A stretch of 64,000 nt of DNA, from contig JAEUGY010000023.1 of NCBI GenBank assembly GCA_016794625.1, positions 1 through 64,000 on the forward strand, given 5' to 3'. A program made the translations under genes and the position numbers. Below, piece after piece: positions 1 through 9,708 of the stretch; position 1 is the stretch's first letter; every line of letters begins with the position of its first letter. This DNA is from Opitutaceae bacterium. Lineage in GTDB: Bacteria; Verrucomicrobiota; Verrucomicrobiia; Opitutales; Opitutaceae. The notes below the pieces were generated by a model, which saw nothing but the letters and a program-made list of their open reading frames with translations, was not told the DNA's origin and did not search any database.

Positions 1-606
1 GCCGGCTCCTCCGCCGGTCGTTCCCGCCTCCGCCGAGCCACCGATGCGACGGCACCCGAGGGTGGCGCCGGCACGCGTCTGGGACGCTCCTGGAAGGGTC
101 ACCGCTGGCCGCGGCGCGATGCCGGGTTCACCATGATCGAGACGATTCTCGCGTCCGTGGTATTGCTGATTCTGATTCTTGGCGTATTCGCCGGTCTTGT
201 TCACTCGTATCGGCTTTCGGCCAACACCCGGTATCGCGATCACGCGAGATACATTTTAAAATCATTGGGAGATGAGTTTCTGATTCAAAAGGCGGAGGCG
301 GCCGACGGCTCGCTCAACGCAATGTTTCAACCGACCACCACCGCCACCGGGACCGGCTTGTCCTGGCAGGGCGCCACTGGCGGCACGACCGGCCTGACTG
401 TCACCCTAGGCACTTCCACCGGTGCGCTCATCACGAACGCCGTGGTGACGCGTGACGTCACTTATCTCTCCTCGACCGGCACCGCGGCCACCACGCCGCC
501 CGCCTCGACCGCCGGTCTTCTCCTGCGCGGCGACTTCAAGATAAGCTACACCTACAGCGGCAAATCGTTGGAACAAAAAGTCAGTCTCGTCCGACGCGTC
601 CCATGA
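1..606 (+). CDS. Type II secretion/type IV pilus pseudopilin (GspI-like), 5' partial
   Basis: A minor pseudopilin, expected to be inserted in the inner membrane, cut by a prepilin peptidase and built into a pseudopilus. The frame stays open to base 1, so the start lies left of the window. The first in-frame ATG (133) cannot be the start because it falls inside the class III signal: [12 protein letters not shown], with cleavage after Gly and Glu at +5. A hydrophobic helix ([19 protein letters not shown]) follows. At least 44 codons precede the cleavage site and are rich in Arg and Gly, far longer than a usual prepilin leader. The C-terminal half is Thr/Gly-rich. It overlaps the next pseudopilin gene by ATGA, so the two are probably translationally coupled. 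The GspI/PilV-like assignment rests on gene order (I-J-K like), not on sequence detail. Confidence 0.75.
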   Translation, partial: AGSSAGRSRLRRATDATAPEGGAGTRLGRSWKGHRWPRRDAGFTMIETILASVVLLILILGVFAGLVHSYRLSANTRYRDHARYILKSLGDEFLIQKAEAADGSLNAMFQPTTTATGTGLSWQGATGGTTGLTVTLGTSTGALITNAVVTRDVTYLSSTGTAATTPPASTAGLLLRGDFKISYTYSGKSLEQKVSLVRRVP

Positions 607-2801
607 GCCACCTTCTTCACCGTTTGCGCAACGTGCGGAACCGCACTCGGCAGGATTGGCGGGCCTTCACGCTCGTCGAGATCCTAATGTCCATCGGAGT
701 CGGTGCGATAATGATTATCGCAGCCACGATGTTTTTTATCAGCGGAAACGTAGCTACGAAAAAGGTCACAAATCTCAACGCGGTCAACGTCAAGGGACGC
801 TTCTCCTTTGATCACATAAGTAAGGAGATGTCGTTGTCCGGGGATCTCAGCGCAGCCAACTTTCAGGCGCCAAACGGCGATTCTACTGCTTTTTCCCGAG
901 TTACCTATCGAGTCAATCTCGGTCTGCCCGGTACCACTTCATACGCGCTTCACACAGCTGAAGAAGTAGTGGTCAATCTGCCCATCGACACGAAGCCCCA
1001 GGCGGGCGACTATCTCGTGCTCGGATCTCCGCGACTAAATGGCGGCGCGGGAGGACGCATTATTGCGGTCAGCGACACGCGAGGCGCTGTTACGCATGGA
1101 GATGTAACTCTAACGCTTGAGGCTTCAATCGCTACACTCTCTGGACGTACTGACGACGTTCCAGCAGACCAGATTGCAACTATTCTCAGAGAGCGCGCCT
1201 ATGCGACCGAGGTGGTTAGCAGCGTGCCGGCATTTGTTTGGTACGACTCGTATCCGGGCGGCACCGCAAAAGTGTTAGCTGCGCCGGTGATCGCGAACCA
1301 GTTTCCCTTCAAGAAGGTAGCCACAGGTTCGGTGGGCTCCGACAAGTTCTTTGTGGACTTCAATCTCGTCTTGGACACCGAGGAATTGAACAAAGTGCAG
1401 GTTCAAACGGGCCGCAGGGACTTTTACTCAAAGAATGCAGTAGCCGGCCTGCTCGTAAACAAGTCAGGTGCCTCCTACAACCTGAGCTACAGTCCTTCGC
1501 CGACTCCCACCCCATCGCCGACTCCACTTCCGACGCCTACTCCGACTTCTGCGCCGACGACGACACCAATACCAACAGAGGCACCTACGCCTACTCCGGT
1601 ACCCACGCCCACGCCGAGCCCCACTCCATCTCCCACGCCGAGCCCTACCCCGACGCCTACATCACCACCGGCACCGACGCCGACGCCCACCCCCACGCCC
1701 ACTCCTAGCCCCACGCCCACACCGCGTCCCACGCCTACTCCGACCCCGACGCCGACTCCAACACCGCGTCCCACGCCGACGCCCACGCCGACGCCGACCC
1801 CGACGCCCACGCCGACGCCTACCCCCACGCCGACGCCCACACCGCGTCCGACCCCCACTCCCACGCCGACGCCCACACCGCGTCCAACCCCCACGCCGAC
1901 TCCGACGCCCACGCCGACGTCACGTCCGACGCCGACCCCGACGCCGACCACGCGCCCGACGCCCACGCCGACGCCCACGCCGCGCCCGACGCCCACGCCG
2001 ACACCTACGCCCACGGCCCGTCCGACGCCCACGCCGACGCCGACCACGCGCCCGACGCCGACCCCGACGCCCACGCCGACGGCACGTCCGACGCCCACTC
2101 CGACGCCCACACCGCGTCCGACGCCCACGCCTACGCCCACTCCGACCGGCCGCCCGACGCCGACTCCGACGCCGACCACGCGCCCGACGCCGACGCCCAC
2201 GCCGACGCCTACACCCACAGCTCGTCCGACGCCCACGCCGACGCCCACGCCGCGCCCGACGCCCACGCCGACGCCGACTCCGACGCCGAGACCCACGCCC
2301 ACGCCGACGCCGACTCCGACGCCCACGCCGCGTCCCACGCCGACACCGACACCTTCGCCCACGCCGCGCCCGACGCCTACGCCGACGCCCACGCCTCGTC
2401 CGACGCCCACGCCGACGCCGACCCCGACGCCGACGCCCACTCCGACGCCTTCGCCCACGCCGACGCCTACGCCGCGCCCGACACCCACGCCCACACCTTC
2501 GCCGACGCCGACCCCGACGCCGACACCCACGCCGACTCCCACGCCGACGCCGACTCCGACGCCGACACCCACGCCGACGCCCACGCCTCGTCCGACGCCG
2601 ACTCCGACGCCGACACCTACGCCGACGCCGACCCCGACGCCGACACCGACGCCCACGCCGACGCCCACGCCGACGCCGACGCCGACACCCACACCTTCGC
2701 CGACGCCTACGCCGACGCCCACGCCGACCCCGACGCCCACGCCGACGGCTCGTCCGACGCCGACGCCGACGCCGCGCCCGACGCCTCGTCCCGATAGTTG
2801 A
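603..2801 (+). CDS. Pseudopilin (GspJ-like) with about 430-residue Pro-Thr repeat tail
   Basis: A 732-residue pseudopilin. The N-terminal signal is [21 protein letters not shown], with Glu at +5 and a hydrophobic helix. The residue before the cut is Ala instead of the near-universal Gly. Residues about 30-296 form an ordinary pilin-like domain. From residue 297 to the end the protein is almost only Pro-Thr dipeptides, broken by single Arg, Ser, Ala or Gly ([13 protein letters not shown] style). The tail is Pro/Thr-rich and positively charged through its Arg residues, and probably forms an extended, possibly O-glycosylated, stalk (inferred). The gene overlaps the upstream pseudopilin by 4 bp and is followed 3 bp later by a GspK/PilX-like gene. 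The opposite strand carries a long Val-Gly frame that is only the mirror of this repeat. Confidence 0.85.
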   Translation: MSHLLHRLRNVRNRTRQDWRAFTLVEILMSIGVGAIMIIAATMFFISGNVATKKVTNLNAVNVKGRFSFDHISKEMSLSGDLSAANFQAPNGDSTAFSRVTYRVNLGLPGTTSYALHTAEEVVVNLPIDTKPQAGDYLVLGSPRLNGGAGGRIIAVSDTRGAVTHGDVTLTLEASIATLSGRTDDVPADQIATILRERAYATEVVSSVPAFVWYDSYPGGTAKVLAAPVIANQFPFKKVATGSVGSDKFFVDFNLVLDTEELNKVQVQTGRRDFYSKNAVAGLLVNKSGASYNLSYSPSPTPTPSPTPLPTPTPTSAPTTTPIPTEAPTPTPVPTPTPSPTPSPTPSPTPTPTSPPAPTPTPTPTPTPSPTPTPRPTPTPTPTPTPTPRPTPTPTPTPTPTPTPTPTPTPTPTPRPTPTPTPTPTPRPTPTPTPTPTPTSRPTPTPTPTTRPTPTPTPTPRPTPTPTPTPTARPTPTPTPTTRPTPTPTPTPTARPTPTPTPTPRPTPTPTPTPTGRPTPTPTPTTRPTPTPTPTPTPTARPTPTPTPTPRPTPTPTPTPTPRPTPTPTPTPTPTPRPTPTPTPSPTPRPTPTPTPTPRPTPTPTPTPTPTPTPTPSPTPTPTPRPTPTPTPSPTPTPTPTPTPTPTPTPTPTPTPTPTPTPRPTPTPTPTPTPTPTPTPTPTPTPTPTPTPTPTPTPSPTPTPTPTPTPTPTPTARPTPTPTPRPTPRPDS
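1491..2795 (+). repeat. Degenerate Pro-Thr coding tandem repeat
   Basis: About 1.3 kb of low-complexity DNA made of 6-base units such as ccgacg, cccacg and ccgact, all encoding Pro-Thr. The third codon positions vary freely between units (ccg/ccc, acg/acc/act), so the protein repeat is conserved more strictly than the DNA. That pattern suggests selection on the peptide and not only recent slippage. Arg codons (cgt, cgc) interrupt irregularly. Repeat copy number is likely to vary between strains, and assembly errors are possible here. Confidence 0.9.
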
Positions 2802-2804
2802 GAT

Positions 2805-4778
2805 ATGCCTCCCATGAACCCAACTCGTTCCCGGCTCCGAGATCGCAGCGGTAGTGTCTTAATGACGGTTGTCCTAGTAGTAGTGGTGCTCTCCTTCCTA
2901 CTAGAGAGCGTCATGAGATATAGCTCGAACACGCATCGCAATTCCGTGCGCCAATCGCGCATGGAAAAGGCGAAGCTGGTGGCCGAGAGCGAGATGGAGT
3001 ACCTCTTCTACCGGTGGATAGCGGAGGTGAACCTGGGAACGCCTTCCACCTCGGTGGCCGCCGAAATGGTCACCGACGGCCATTGCGTCGCCAGCCTTTC
3101 GACCGACCAGACACCGTTTTCTTCCACGATTTCCGATGACGGCTGGATCGTTTCCCGGACGATCGAATTCTATTCAATCCCCGGCACGGCGGACGGCAGC
3201 GCCACCGGGCAACGACACGGTACTCGCAACATCGCCCGTAACTACTACTTCACCGCAAGGGTCAGGGCCAAGAAAGACGATCCCATGTTTGGACCCATCG
3301 AGTACCGGGCCGGCCGCCGGTTCGTACGTTCCGAAACCTCTATCCTTCAGTACAGCGTGTTCTACCAGGACGACCTCGAGTTGGCGTCCGGCAGTGACAT
3401 GATCATCAACGGTCCCGTCTCGACCAACGGCAGCGCCTACATTGGCGCCCAAAGCGGCGTGGATATCATCATCACCGACCAACTGAGCGTCTTCAACGGT
3501 TTCAATGGTGCCAGCGACACCACATCTGGCACCACAATGCGCAAACCGGGTGCACCCGGCACCTCGACGCTGCATGCACCTATTTTTGATACTGACCCCC
3601 ACGATGCAGTAACTCCCGATCAAGCCACGGCTCGCGCCAGTCAGGTCGAGAAACTGACGTCGCCCGAAAATTTTGTCGGTGGCGTGAACATCGGCAAAGC
3701 CCTCACCGACTACCCGGAAGCCTACGAAAACGCGGCTGGCGTCACCGACGCCAATGAGGTTTACCGCTCCATCATTGCCCCTCCCCCGAAGCAAACCGAC
3801 GGTACCGCAATCGCCGAGGATCCCACGGTGGCCTCCCGCCGGATGTACAATCGCGCAGGCATCGTGGTGACGATTGCCGAGGCGCTGGATGGAACCATTT
3901 CCGTCAACGTGGGCACGCCCACCAATCCGACGGCCTACAACGCCACGGTCGCCAGCAACATCAATGACATCATCCCGGTCGCCGAGCGCCGCAAGGCGCT
4001 CTATGACAAACGCGAAGGACGAGAAATCAAGACGACGACGCTCGACGTCGGCGCGCTCAAGACCGCGCTCGGGACGCTCTCCACACTGGCATCCGGTTAC
4101 AATGGGGTCGTTTATATTCACGATGAGACTGCAGGAACGCGTGGCCCGGGAGACGGGAGCGGAATACGTCTGAAGAACGGAGCCGACACGCCGAAGATCA
4201 ACGATGTCAATGGAAACCCCAAGGGGTTTGCCGTGGTCTCTAACAACGCGCTGTATGTACAAGGCGACTACAATACAAGCACGGTGGGAATGGCGGGAGG
4301 ACGTACAAACCCAGCCGCGCTTATGGCCGACGCCGTAACTCTCCTATCGGACGGCTGGAACGATGACAACGCCACCGGCACCATCGAGGTCCGCCGCGCC
4401 GACCCCAGCGGCACGAGCACGTCGATGACAATCAATTCCGCCATTCTCACCGGCAACACGCCGTCTTCGGCCAGTCCTCCGGTCAACAGCGGTGGCGTGC
4501 AGAACCTGGTCCGTCTGATGGAGGACTGGAGCGGCTACCGCATCGCGATCAAAGGTTCGATGGGACAACTGTTCACTTCGAAGTACATGAACTCGATCTT
4601 CAAGAGCCCGAGCCAGCCCATCGGGGTCGATCCGGACGGCACGGTCACCAACGATGACCGCGTCTACTACGTGCCGGATGAGCGGGTGCTCGACTTCGAC
4701 CAGGACTTGGCGCGACGTCCCCCGGCCTGGACCCCGACCACGACCGAGTTTCACCGCGGCGACTTCTTCACGTGGTAG
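2805..4778 (+). CDS. Pilus-associated protein with class III-like signal (PilX/GspK-like)
   Basis: A 657-residue protein whose N-terminus (RSGSVLMTVVLVVVVLSFLLESVMRY) looks like a prepilin signal: Gly before the cut, then a hydrophobic helix. It lacks Glu at +5, as GspK and PilX proteins do. The helix continues as an amphipathic stretch (SRMEKAKLVAESEMEYLF), typical of minor pilins. The remaining ~600 residues are an extracytoplasmic domain with no motif I can name. It follows the two pseudopilins with a 3-bp gap, so it probably caps or anchors the same pseudopilus. A second in-frame ATG at 2814 is an alternative start. The family is inferred from N-terminal architecture and gene order. Confidence 0.7.
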   Translation: MPPMNPTRSRLRDRSGSVLMTVVLVVVVLSFLLESVMRYSSNTHRNSVRQSRMEKAKLVAESEMEYLFYRWIAEVNLGTPSTSVAAEMVTDGHCVASLSTDQTPFSSTISDDGWIVSRTIEFYSIPGTADGSATGQRHGTRNIARNYYFTARVRAKKDDPMFGPIEYRAGRRFVRSETSILQYSVFYQDDLELASGSDMIINGPVSTNGSAYIGAQSGVDIIITDQLSVFNGFNGASDTTSGTTMRKPGAPGTSTLHAPIFDTDPHDAVTPDQATARASQVEKLTSPENFVGGVNIGKALTDYPEAYENAAGVTDANEVYRSIIAPPPKQTDGTAIAEDPTVASRRMYNRAGIVVTIAEALDGTISVNVGTPTNPTAYNATVASNINDIIPVAERRKALYDKREGREIKTTTLDVGALKTALGTLSTLASGYNGVVYIHDETAGTRGPGDGSGIRLKNGADTPKINDVNGNPKGFAVVSNNALYVQGDYNTSTVGMAGGRTNPAALMADAVTLLSDGWNDDNATGTIEVRRADPSGTSTSMTINSAILTGNTPSSASPPVNSGGVQNLVRLMEDWSGYRIAIKGSMGQLFTSKYMNSIFKSPSQPIGVDPDGTVTNDDRVYYVPDERVLDFDQDLARRPPAWTPTTTEFHRGDFFTW

Positions 4779-4847
4779 TCGCCTGATGGGCCGGAGGCCG
4801 GCGCGTTCTTCGTCGACCTCCGCGGCTTGGACCACCAGCCTGTCACG

Positions 4848-5300
4848 ATGCGTGTCATCGTGCAGCGTGTGTCTTCTGCCAGCGTGACGGTTGACCACGA
4901 GGTGATCGGCCGGATCGACCACGGATTGCTCCTGCTTCTGGCGGTGGCTCCACCAGACACCCAGGTGGAAATCGACTGGCTGGTGCGCAAGCTCGCCTCC
5001 CTGCGCATCTTCGCCGACGAAGCGGGCGCCATGAACCGCTCCGTGCTCGACGTGCGAGGCTCCTTCCTGGTGATCAGTCAATTCACGCTCTACGCCAGCA
5101 CCCGCAAAGGAACCCGACCGTCCTTCAACGCCGCCGCAGCTCCCGAGCTGGCGCAGACGTGTTACGATCAATTTGTCCGACACCTCGCCACGACCACCCA
5201 CCTCCCGGTCGCCCAGGGTCGGTTTGGGGCTCACATGCAGGTCGCGTCCGTGAATGACGGTCCCGTGACCCTCATCCTTGACACCGAAGTAAAGGAGTGA
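4848..5300 (+). CDS. dtd: D-aminoacyl-tRNA deacylase
   Basis: Hydrolyses D-amino acids mischarged on tRNA (for example D-Tyr-tRNA), acting in the cytoplasm as a homodimer. The 150 residues match the family's usual length. Visible signatures are the N-terminal MRVIVQRVSSASVTV, SQFTLYA at 77-83, and GRFGAHM...NDGPVT at 124-141, which includes the Gly-cisPro pair. The frame is open 7 codons further upstream to 4827, but homologues start at MRxxxQRV, so 4848 is chosen. It is convergent with the TolC-family gene. A 7-bp perfect hairpin (5312-5318/5326-5332) lies between the two. Confidence 0.95.
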   Translation: MRVIVQRVSSASVTVDHEVIGRIDHGLLLLLAVAPPDTQVEIDWLVRKLASLRIFADEAGAMNRSVLDVRGSFLVISQFTLYASTRKGTRPSFNAAAAPELAQTCYDQFVRHLATTTHLPVAQGRFGAHMQVASVNDGPVTLILDTEVKE

Positions 5301-5311
5301 CCACCCCGGTC

Positions 5312-5332
5312 GAGCGCCGGTTATTGGCGCTC
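5312..5332. terminator. Possible bidirectional terminator hairpin between convergent genes
   Basis: A perfect 7-bp inverted repeat GAGCGCC / GGCGCTC with loop ggttatt sits just past the dtd stop and overlaps the stop codon of the convergent TolC-family gene. There is no T-run on either side, so it is a weak candidate, inferred mainly from its placement. Confidence 0.3.
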
Positions 5333-6622
5333 ACCCACCACACTGCGGACGTCACCCCGGGCGCGGGCCAATTCGACCCGGCTGAGGTGATAGAGATAGA
5401 TCGCCTCGTTGAGATTGTCACTCGCCTGCGCCAGCCGATTCTGCGCATCGATGATCTCCCGATTGTCGGCCACGCCCTGCTGAAACCGCCGCTGAGCCAG
5501 TTCCAGTTCTTGTTCGGACAGCCGAAGACTCTTTTCCGCCACTCCGACCTGTGCGAATCGCGAGCGGGCATCCTGATAGGCCAGGCGCATTTCACTGGAA
5601 ATCAAAAGTTCCACCTGACGCAGGCGGTACTCCTGCGACCGAATCTGGGAAAGCACCTGACGCTGGTTGGCCTTGATCCGCCCGGCGTCAAAGACCGGGA
5701 GCGAGTAGCCGAAACCCAACGACCAACCCGGCTGTTCATCGCCGGCCCAAAGCTCCGTATTGCTCAGACTGTAGTCCCCGGAAACGGAGAGCGACCCGTA
5801 ACGCTCTGCCTTGGTTGCCTTGTAGTTCTCATGCACCTGTTCGAGGGCCTTGCGGGTGCGAAGAAAGTCGGCGCGCTGTTCGAACAACGACTTCTCATCC
5901 GCCACCGCAAACGCCGCCTCTTCCGCCCGACGGACCGCAAAGTCTTCCAGCTCGAGCGGTCCGGCCGCCTCGAGATCGAGCAGGCGCTTGAGCAGCAATT
6001 CGCTCTGATAGACCGCCGTCGCCTGCTGCAGGCGCGCCTGCTCCGCGATGGCGAGCTGTGATTCGGCCCGAGTGACATCGATTTGCGTCGCCACCCCCGC
6101 CGCGACTTGATTCTGCGCGAGCCGGACCAATTCACGCGCCCGGCCAATGTTGGCATCGAGCACATCGATGCGCTTCACATTGCGGAGGTGGGCGAAAAAC
6201 GTCTGCGCCACTGTCGCCAGCACGCTCTGAACGGTCTGCTGCAAGTCGAGCTCGGCCACGTCCACCCCGATCTGGGAGGCCCGGTACTGCAGGATTTGCT
6301 GCGGACTGAGCAGTTGGTAAGAGCCAGACAGCCGGGCAGATGCGCTATTTGAGGGAGTGCCCCGGCGCTTCAAGGTCGACGAGACGCTGGGCGACTCGGA
6401 CCTCCGTTGCTGTAATGAGGCCGAAACGGAGGGCAGCAAATCGGCTTTTTGCTGTACCACCGACTCCATCGCCTGCGCCAAGGCCTCGCGGCTCAGCAGG
6501 ACATTGACGTTGACCCGGTCGACCTTCGCCAGAGCGCCCTCCAAGGACAGCCGTGCAGGCGATTGAGCCCAAACGGAGACCACACCTGCGCAAACCCATG
6601 CAAAAATAACGCGGCACAGCAT
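5321..6622 (-). CDS. TolC-family outer membrane efflux protein
   Basis: An outer-membrane channel subunit of the TolC/OEP family, normally a trimer that forms the exit duct for a tripartite efflux pump or type I secretion system. The protein is 433 residues, usual for the family. It has a signal peptide ([20 protein letters not shown]) and two internally repeated halves of long alpha-helical, Gln/Ala/Arg-rich coiled segments (for example [19 protein letters not shown] and [16 protein letters not shown]), the typical OEP repeat. No periplasmic adaptor or inner-membrane pump gene is adjacent, so the substrate cannot be told. The frame allows a GTG start at 6628. The ATG at 6622 gives a cleaner signal peptide. 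Confidence 0.88.
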   Translation of the reverse strand: MLCRVIFAWVCAGVVSVWAQSPARLSLEGALAKVDRVNVNVLLSREALAQAMESVVQQKADLLPSVSASLQQRRSESPSVSSTLKRRGTPSNSASARLSGSYQLLSPQQILQYRASQIGVDVAELDLQQTVQSVLATVAQTFFAHLRNVKRIDVLDANIGRARELVRLAQNQVAAGVATQIDVTRAESQLAIAEQARLQQATAVYQSELLLKRLLDLEAAGPLELEDFAVRRAEEAAFAVADEKSLFEQRADFLRTRKALEQVHENYKATKAERYGSLSVSGDYSLSNTELWAGDEQPGWSLGFGYSLPVFDAGRIKANQRQVLSQIRSQEYRLRQVELLISSEMRLAYQDARSRFAQVGVAEKSLRLSEQELELAQRRFQQGVADNREIIDAQNRLAQASDNLNEAIYLYHLSRVELARARGDVRSVVGERQ

Positions 6623-6740
6623 ACCCACTCACGCTCCGCAGGAGTTTGTCCCGGCGCAAGCCTCGGGAGTTGTCCTTTTCGTCAAACATCTCATGGTAAC
6701 ACGTTCCTCTCGTCCCGTCCGCCCACGAAACCACGCCGTC

Positions 6741-8417
6741 ATGCGAATCGGCCTCGCTCAACTCAATACCACCGTCGGAGACCTCGCTGGCAACCGGCGT
6801 CGCATCCTCGACGCCTACGGCAAACTCGTGGCCGACGGCGCCGAACTGGTGGTGTTTCCCGAATTGATTGTCTGCGGGTATCCCCCGCGCGACCTCTTGT
6901 TCAAGCGTCGTTTTGTCAGCGACGTCGAGGAGTCGCTGCGCCTGATCGCCGCCGAAATCGGGGCCGTTCCGGCCTTGATCGGAACCGTCGAGGCGAACCC
7001 GCAGCCCGACGGGCGCCGGTTCTTCAACGCTGCCGCCCTCTGCCAGCACGGCGCCGTGCAACATCACGCCCGGAAGTGCTTGCTGCCGACCTACGATGTC
7101 TTCGACGAGGACCGTTACTTCGAGCCAGCCCCCACCCCGATCATCCTCACCCTGGGAGGCGCCCGAGTCGGGGTGACCATCTGCGAAGACATCTGGACGC
7201 AGCCCCGTGTCGCCCCGCGGCGGCTCTACCATTTCGACCCCGTCAAGTGGCTGGCCGAGCAAAAGGTCGACCTGATGGTGAATCTTTCAGCCAGTCCCTG
7301 GCACTATGAAAAGAGTGACGTCCGCCAGACCCTCGTGACCGACGCGGCCAAGCTCCTCGGCTGTCCCGTCGTGTATGTGAACGCGATCGGCGGCAACGAT
7401 GAGCTGGTTTTCGACGGCCGAAGCCTGGTCGCGAATGCTCGCGGACAGATCACCGCCGGGCTCGCCGCGTTTCGGGAGGAGAACCGGGTGGTGGCCATCC
7501 CCCTCGCGTCCGAGCGAAGCCAGACCGTTCAGCCGCCTGACCCGGTGCCCCTGCTCGCCCCGAGTTTCCGGCAGGAGGAAATGGCGGACATTTATGACGC
7601 CTTGGTGCTCGGGCTGCGGGATTACGCCCAGAAATGCGGGTTCAAACGGGCTTTGATTGCGCTCTCTGGAGGCATTGATTCGGCAGTCGTCGCAGTGCTG
7701 GCCGCCGCCGCATTTGGACCCGAGCAGGTGACCGGCGTGTCACTGCCCTCTTCGATTTCGTCGCAACACTCGCGTGACGACGCCCGCATCCTGGCCGCCA
7801 ATCTCGGCATCCGCTTCGAGACCATTGCCATCGCCGATCCCGTCGCCGCCTGCGAATCAGCCCTCGCCGCCACGTTTGCCGGACGCCCCCGCGATGTGAC
7901 GGAAGAGAACATCCAGGCGCGGGTCCGGGGTGTCATCATGATGGCGCTGTCGAACAAGTTCGGCGCCCTCCTGCTCACCACCGGCAACAAGAGCGAAGTC
8001 GCCGTCGGTTATTGCACGCTGTACGGTGACATGTGTGGCGGCCTCGCGGTGATCAGCGACGTCTTCAAGACCCAGGTCTATTCCCTGTCGCGCTGGATCA
8101 ACCGGGAGCGCGAGATCATTCCCGAGAACAGCATCGTCAAACCACCGAGCGCCGAACTGCGACCCGGTCAGGTCGATCAGGACAGCCTCCCGCCCTACGA
8201 CATTCTCGACGCCATCCTGCGTGGATACGTGGAAGAAGGCCTGTCGCGTCGCGACCTCGTCGCCCGGGGCTTCAATGCCACGGTGGTCGACGACATCGTT
8301 CGCAAAGTGGACCTGAATGAGTACAAACGAAAGCAGGCGGCGCCCGGACTGAAGATCACCCCGCTCGCCTTCGGGGTCGGCCGTCGCATTCCGATCGTTC
8401 AGAAATATGTCTCCTAA
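6741..8417 (+). CDS. nadE: Glutamine-dependent NAD+ synthetase
   Basis: Makes NAD+ from nicotinic acid adenine dinucleotide, ATP and glutamine, the last step of NAD synthesis. It has two domains. The N-terminal nitrilase-type glutaminase has catalytic Glu41 ([12 protein letters not shown]), Lys112 ([13 protein letters not shown]) and Cys148 (GVTICEDIW). The C-terminal synthetase has the PP-loop SGGIDSA at 309-315 and the downstream TTGNKSE motif. The 558-residue length fits the single-chain glutamine-dependent form. The frame is open upstream to 6693, but the conserved MRIGLAQLN starts at 6741. The 3' end meets hemL. Confidence 0.96.
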   Translation: MRIGLAQLNTTVGDLAGNRRRILDAYGKLVADGAELVVFPELIVCGYPPRDLLFKRRFVSDVEESLRLIAAEIGAVPALIGTVEANPQPDGRRFFNAAALCQHGAVQHHARKCLLPTYDVFDEDRYFEPAPTPIILTLGGARVGVTICEDIWTQPRVAPRRLYHFDPVKWLAEQKVDLMVNLSASPWHYEKSDVRQTLVTDAAKLLGCPVVYVNAIGGNDELVFDGRSLVANARGQITAGLAAFREENRVVAIPLASERSQTVQPPDPVPLLAPSFRQEEMADIYDALVLGLRDYAQKCGFKRALIALSGGIDSAVVAVLAAAAFGPEQVTGVSLPSSISSQHSRDDARILAANLGIRFETIAIADPVAACESALAATFAGRPRDVTEENIQARVRGVIMMALSNKFGALLLTTGNKSEVAVGYCTLYGDMCGGLAVISDVFKTQVYSLSRWINREREIIPENSIVKPPSAELRPGQVDQDSLPPYDILDAILRGYVEEGLSRRDLVARGFNATVVDDIVRKVDLNEYKRKQAAPGLKITPLAFGVGRRIPIVQKYVS

Positions 8418-8430
8418 TTTACGCTCGACC

Positions 8431-9705
8431 ATGACCTCGGAACAACTCTTCGCCCGTGCCCGCGAACTCATCCCCGGAGGGGTGAACTCACCCGTCCGCG
8501 CATTCCGCTCGGTCGGGGGGGCGCCCTTCTTTGTCAAGTCGGCCCGCGGGGCGACACTCACCACCGCGGACGGACGCGAGCTGATTGATTTCGTCTGCAC
8601 CTGGGGCCCGGCGATTCACGGCCACAATCACCCCCGGATCAAGGAAGCCATTGCCAAGGCGCTGGAGAACGGCACCTCGTTCGGCACTCCGAATCCGTAT
8701 GAAGTGGAGATGGCCGAGCTCATCGTGCGCTTCGTGCCCTCCATCCAGAAGGTGCGCATGTGCAACAGCGGGACGGAAGCCACCATGTCGGCCATCCGCC
8801 TGGCCCGTGGGTTCACGCGCCGCGACAAGATCATCAAGTTCTCCGGCTGTTACCATGGTCACTCCGACTCCCTCCTGATCAAGGCCGGTTCCGGCGCGTT
8901 GACCCACGGAAATCCGGATAGCGCCGGGGTGCCGGCCTCGTTCGCTCGCGAAACGTTGGTCCTGCCTTTCAATGATCCGGCGGCGGTCGAGGCGGCCTTT
9001 GTCGCCCACCCCGGCGAAATCGCCTGCATCATCGTGGAACCGTACCCGGCCAACGTCGGGCTGATTCTGCCCGAACCCGGGTTCCTGGCTCACCTGCGGC
9101 GCCTGTGCACGGCGCACGGCGCACTCCTCATTTTCGATGAAGTCATGACGGGCTTCCGCCTGGCCAAGGGCGGCGTGCAGGAACTCGAAGGGGTGCAACC
9201 CGACCTTACCACGCTCGGAAAGATCATCGGGGGCGGACTGCCCGTCGGCGCCTTTGGCGGCCGGGCGGACGTGATGAACCTGCTCGCTCCGCTCGGTCCT
9301 GTGTATCAGGCCGGCACGCTCAGCGGCAACCCCCTCGCGATGGCGGCCGGCATTGCCGCATTGCAGTTGTTGGAGGAGGAGAATCCGTATCCGCGCCTCG
9401 CCGCGCTCGGACGCCAGATTCGCGATACCCTGGTCGAAGCCACCCGCGCCAAGGGCCTGCCCGCCCAAGTCCCACAGACCGGCTCGATGTTCTGCCTGTA
9501 CTTCACCCCTCATGCGGTCCGCGACTACGCGACCGCACTGCAAGCCGACGCGACGCTCTTTGGCCGGTACTTCCACGCCAGCCTCGCCAAGGGCGTTTAC
9601 CTGCCGCCCAGCGCGTATGAAGCGTGCTTCATCTCGACCGCCCACGCCGGGGCTTCCATCGATCAGGCCTGCACCCACCTGAGTGACGCCATTCGCTCAC
9701 TCTAG
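8431..9705 (+). CDS. hemL: Glutamate-1-semialdehyde 2,1-aminomutase
   Basis: A PLP enzyme that turns glutamate-1-semialdehyde into 5-aminolevulinate in the C5 route to heme. Seen: the N-terminal [20 protein letters not shown] hallmark, the [14 protein letters not shown] phosphate-binding region, the FDEVMTGFR aspartate loop, and the PLP-binding Lys at about residue 264 ([14 protein letters not shown]). An ATG at 8407 is an alternative start and would overlap nadE by 11 bp. The ATG at 8431 leaves a 13-bp gap and fits homologue N-termini better. It lies about 29 kb from the hemF-hemE-hemG group in the same window. Confidence 0.95.
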   Translation: MTSEQLFARARELIPGGVNSPVRAFRSVGGAPFFVKSARGATLTTADGRELIDFVCTWGPAIHGHNHPRIKEAIAKALENGTSFGTPNPYEVEMAELIVRFVPSIQKVRMCNSGTEATMSAIRLARGFTRRDKIIKFSGCYHGHSDSLLIKAGSGALTHGNPDSAGVPASFARETLVLPFNDPAAVEAAFVAHPGEIACIIVEPYPANVGLILPEPGFLAHLRRLCTAHGALLIFDEVMTGFRLAKGGVQELEGVQPDLTTLGKIIGGGLPVGAFGGRADVMNLLAPLGPVYQAGTLSGNPLAMAAGIAALQLLEEENPYPRLAALGRQIRDTLVEATRAKGLPAQVPQTGSMFCLYFTPHAVRDYATALQADATLFGRYFHASLAKGVYLPPSAYEACFISTAHAGASIDQACTHLSDAIRSL

Positions 9706-9708
9706 CCC

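Noticed and set aside
1487-2962. Long minus-strand frame of Val-Gly repeats (491 residues)
   Set aside because: It is the exact antisense of the Pro-Thr repeat; the sense gene has a pilin head, overlap with its neighbour and a sensible stop.
3174-4262. Minus-strand 362-residue frame inside the third pilus gene
   Set aside because: Low complexity with no motif, and codon use fits the sense strand.
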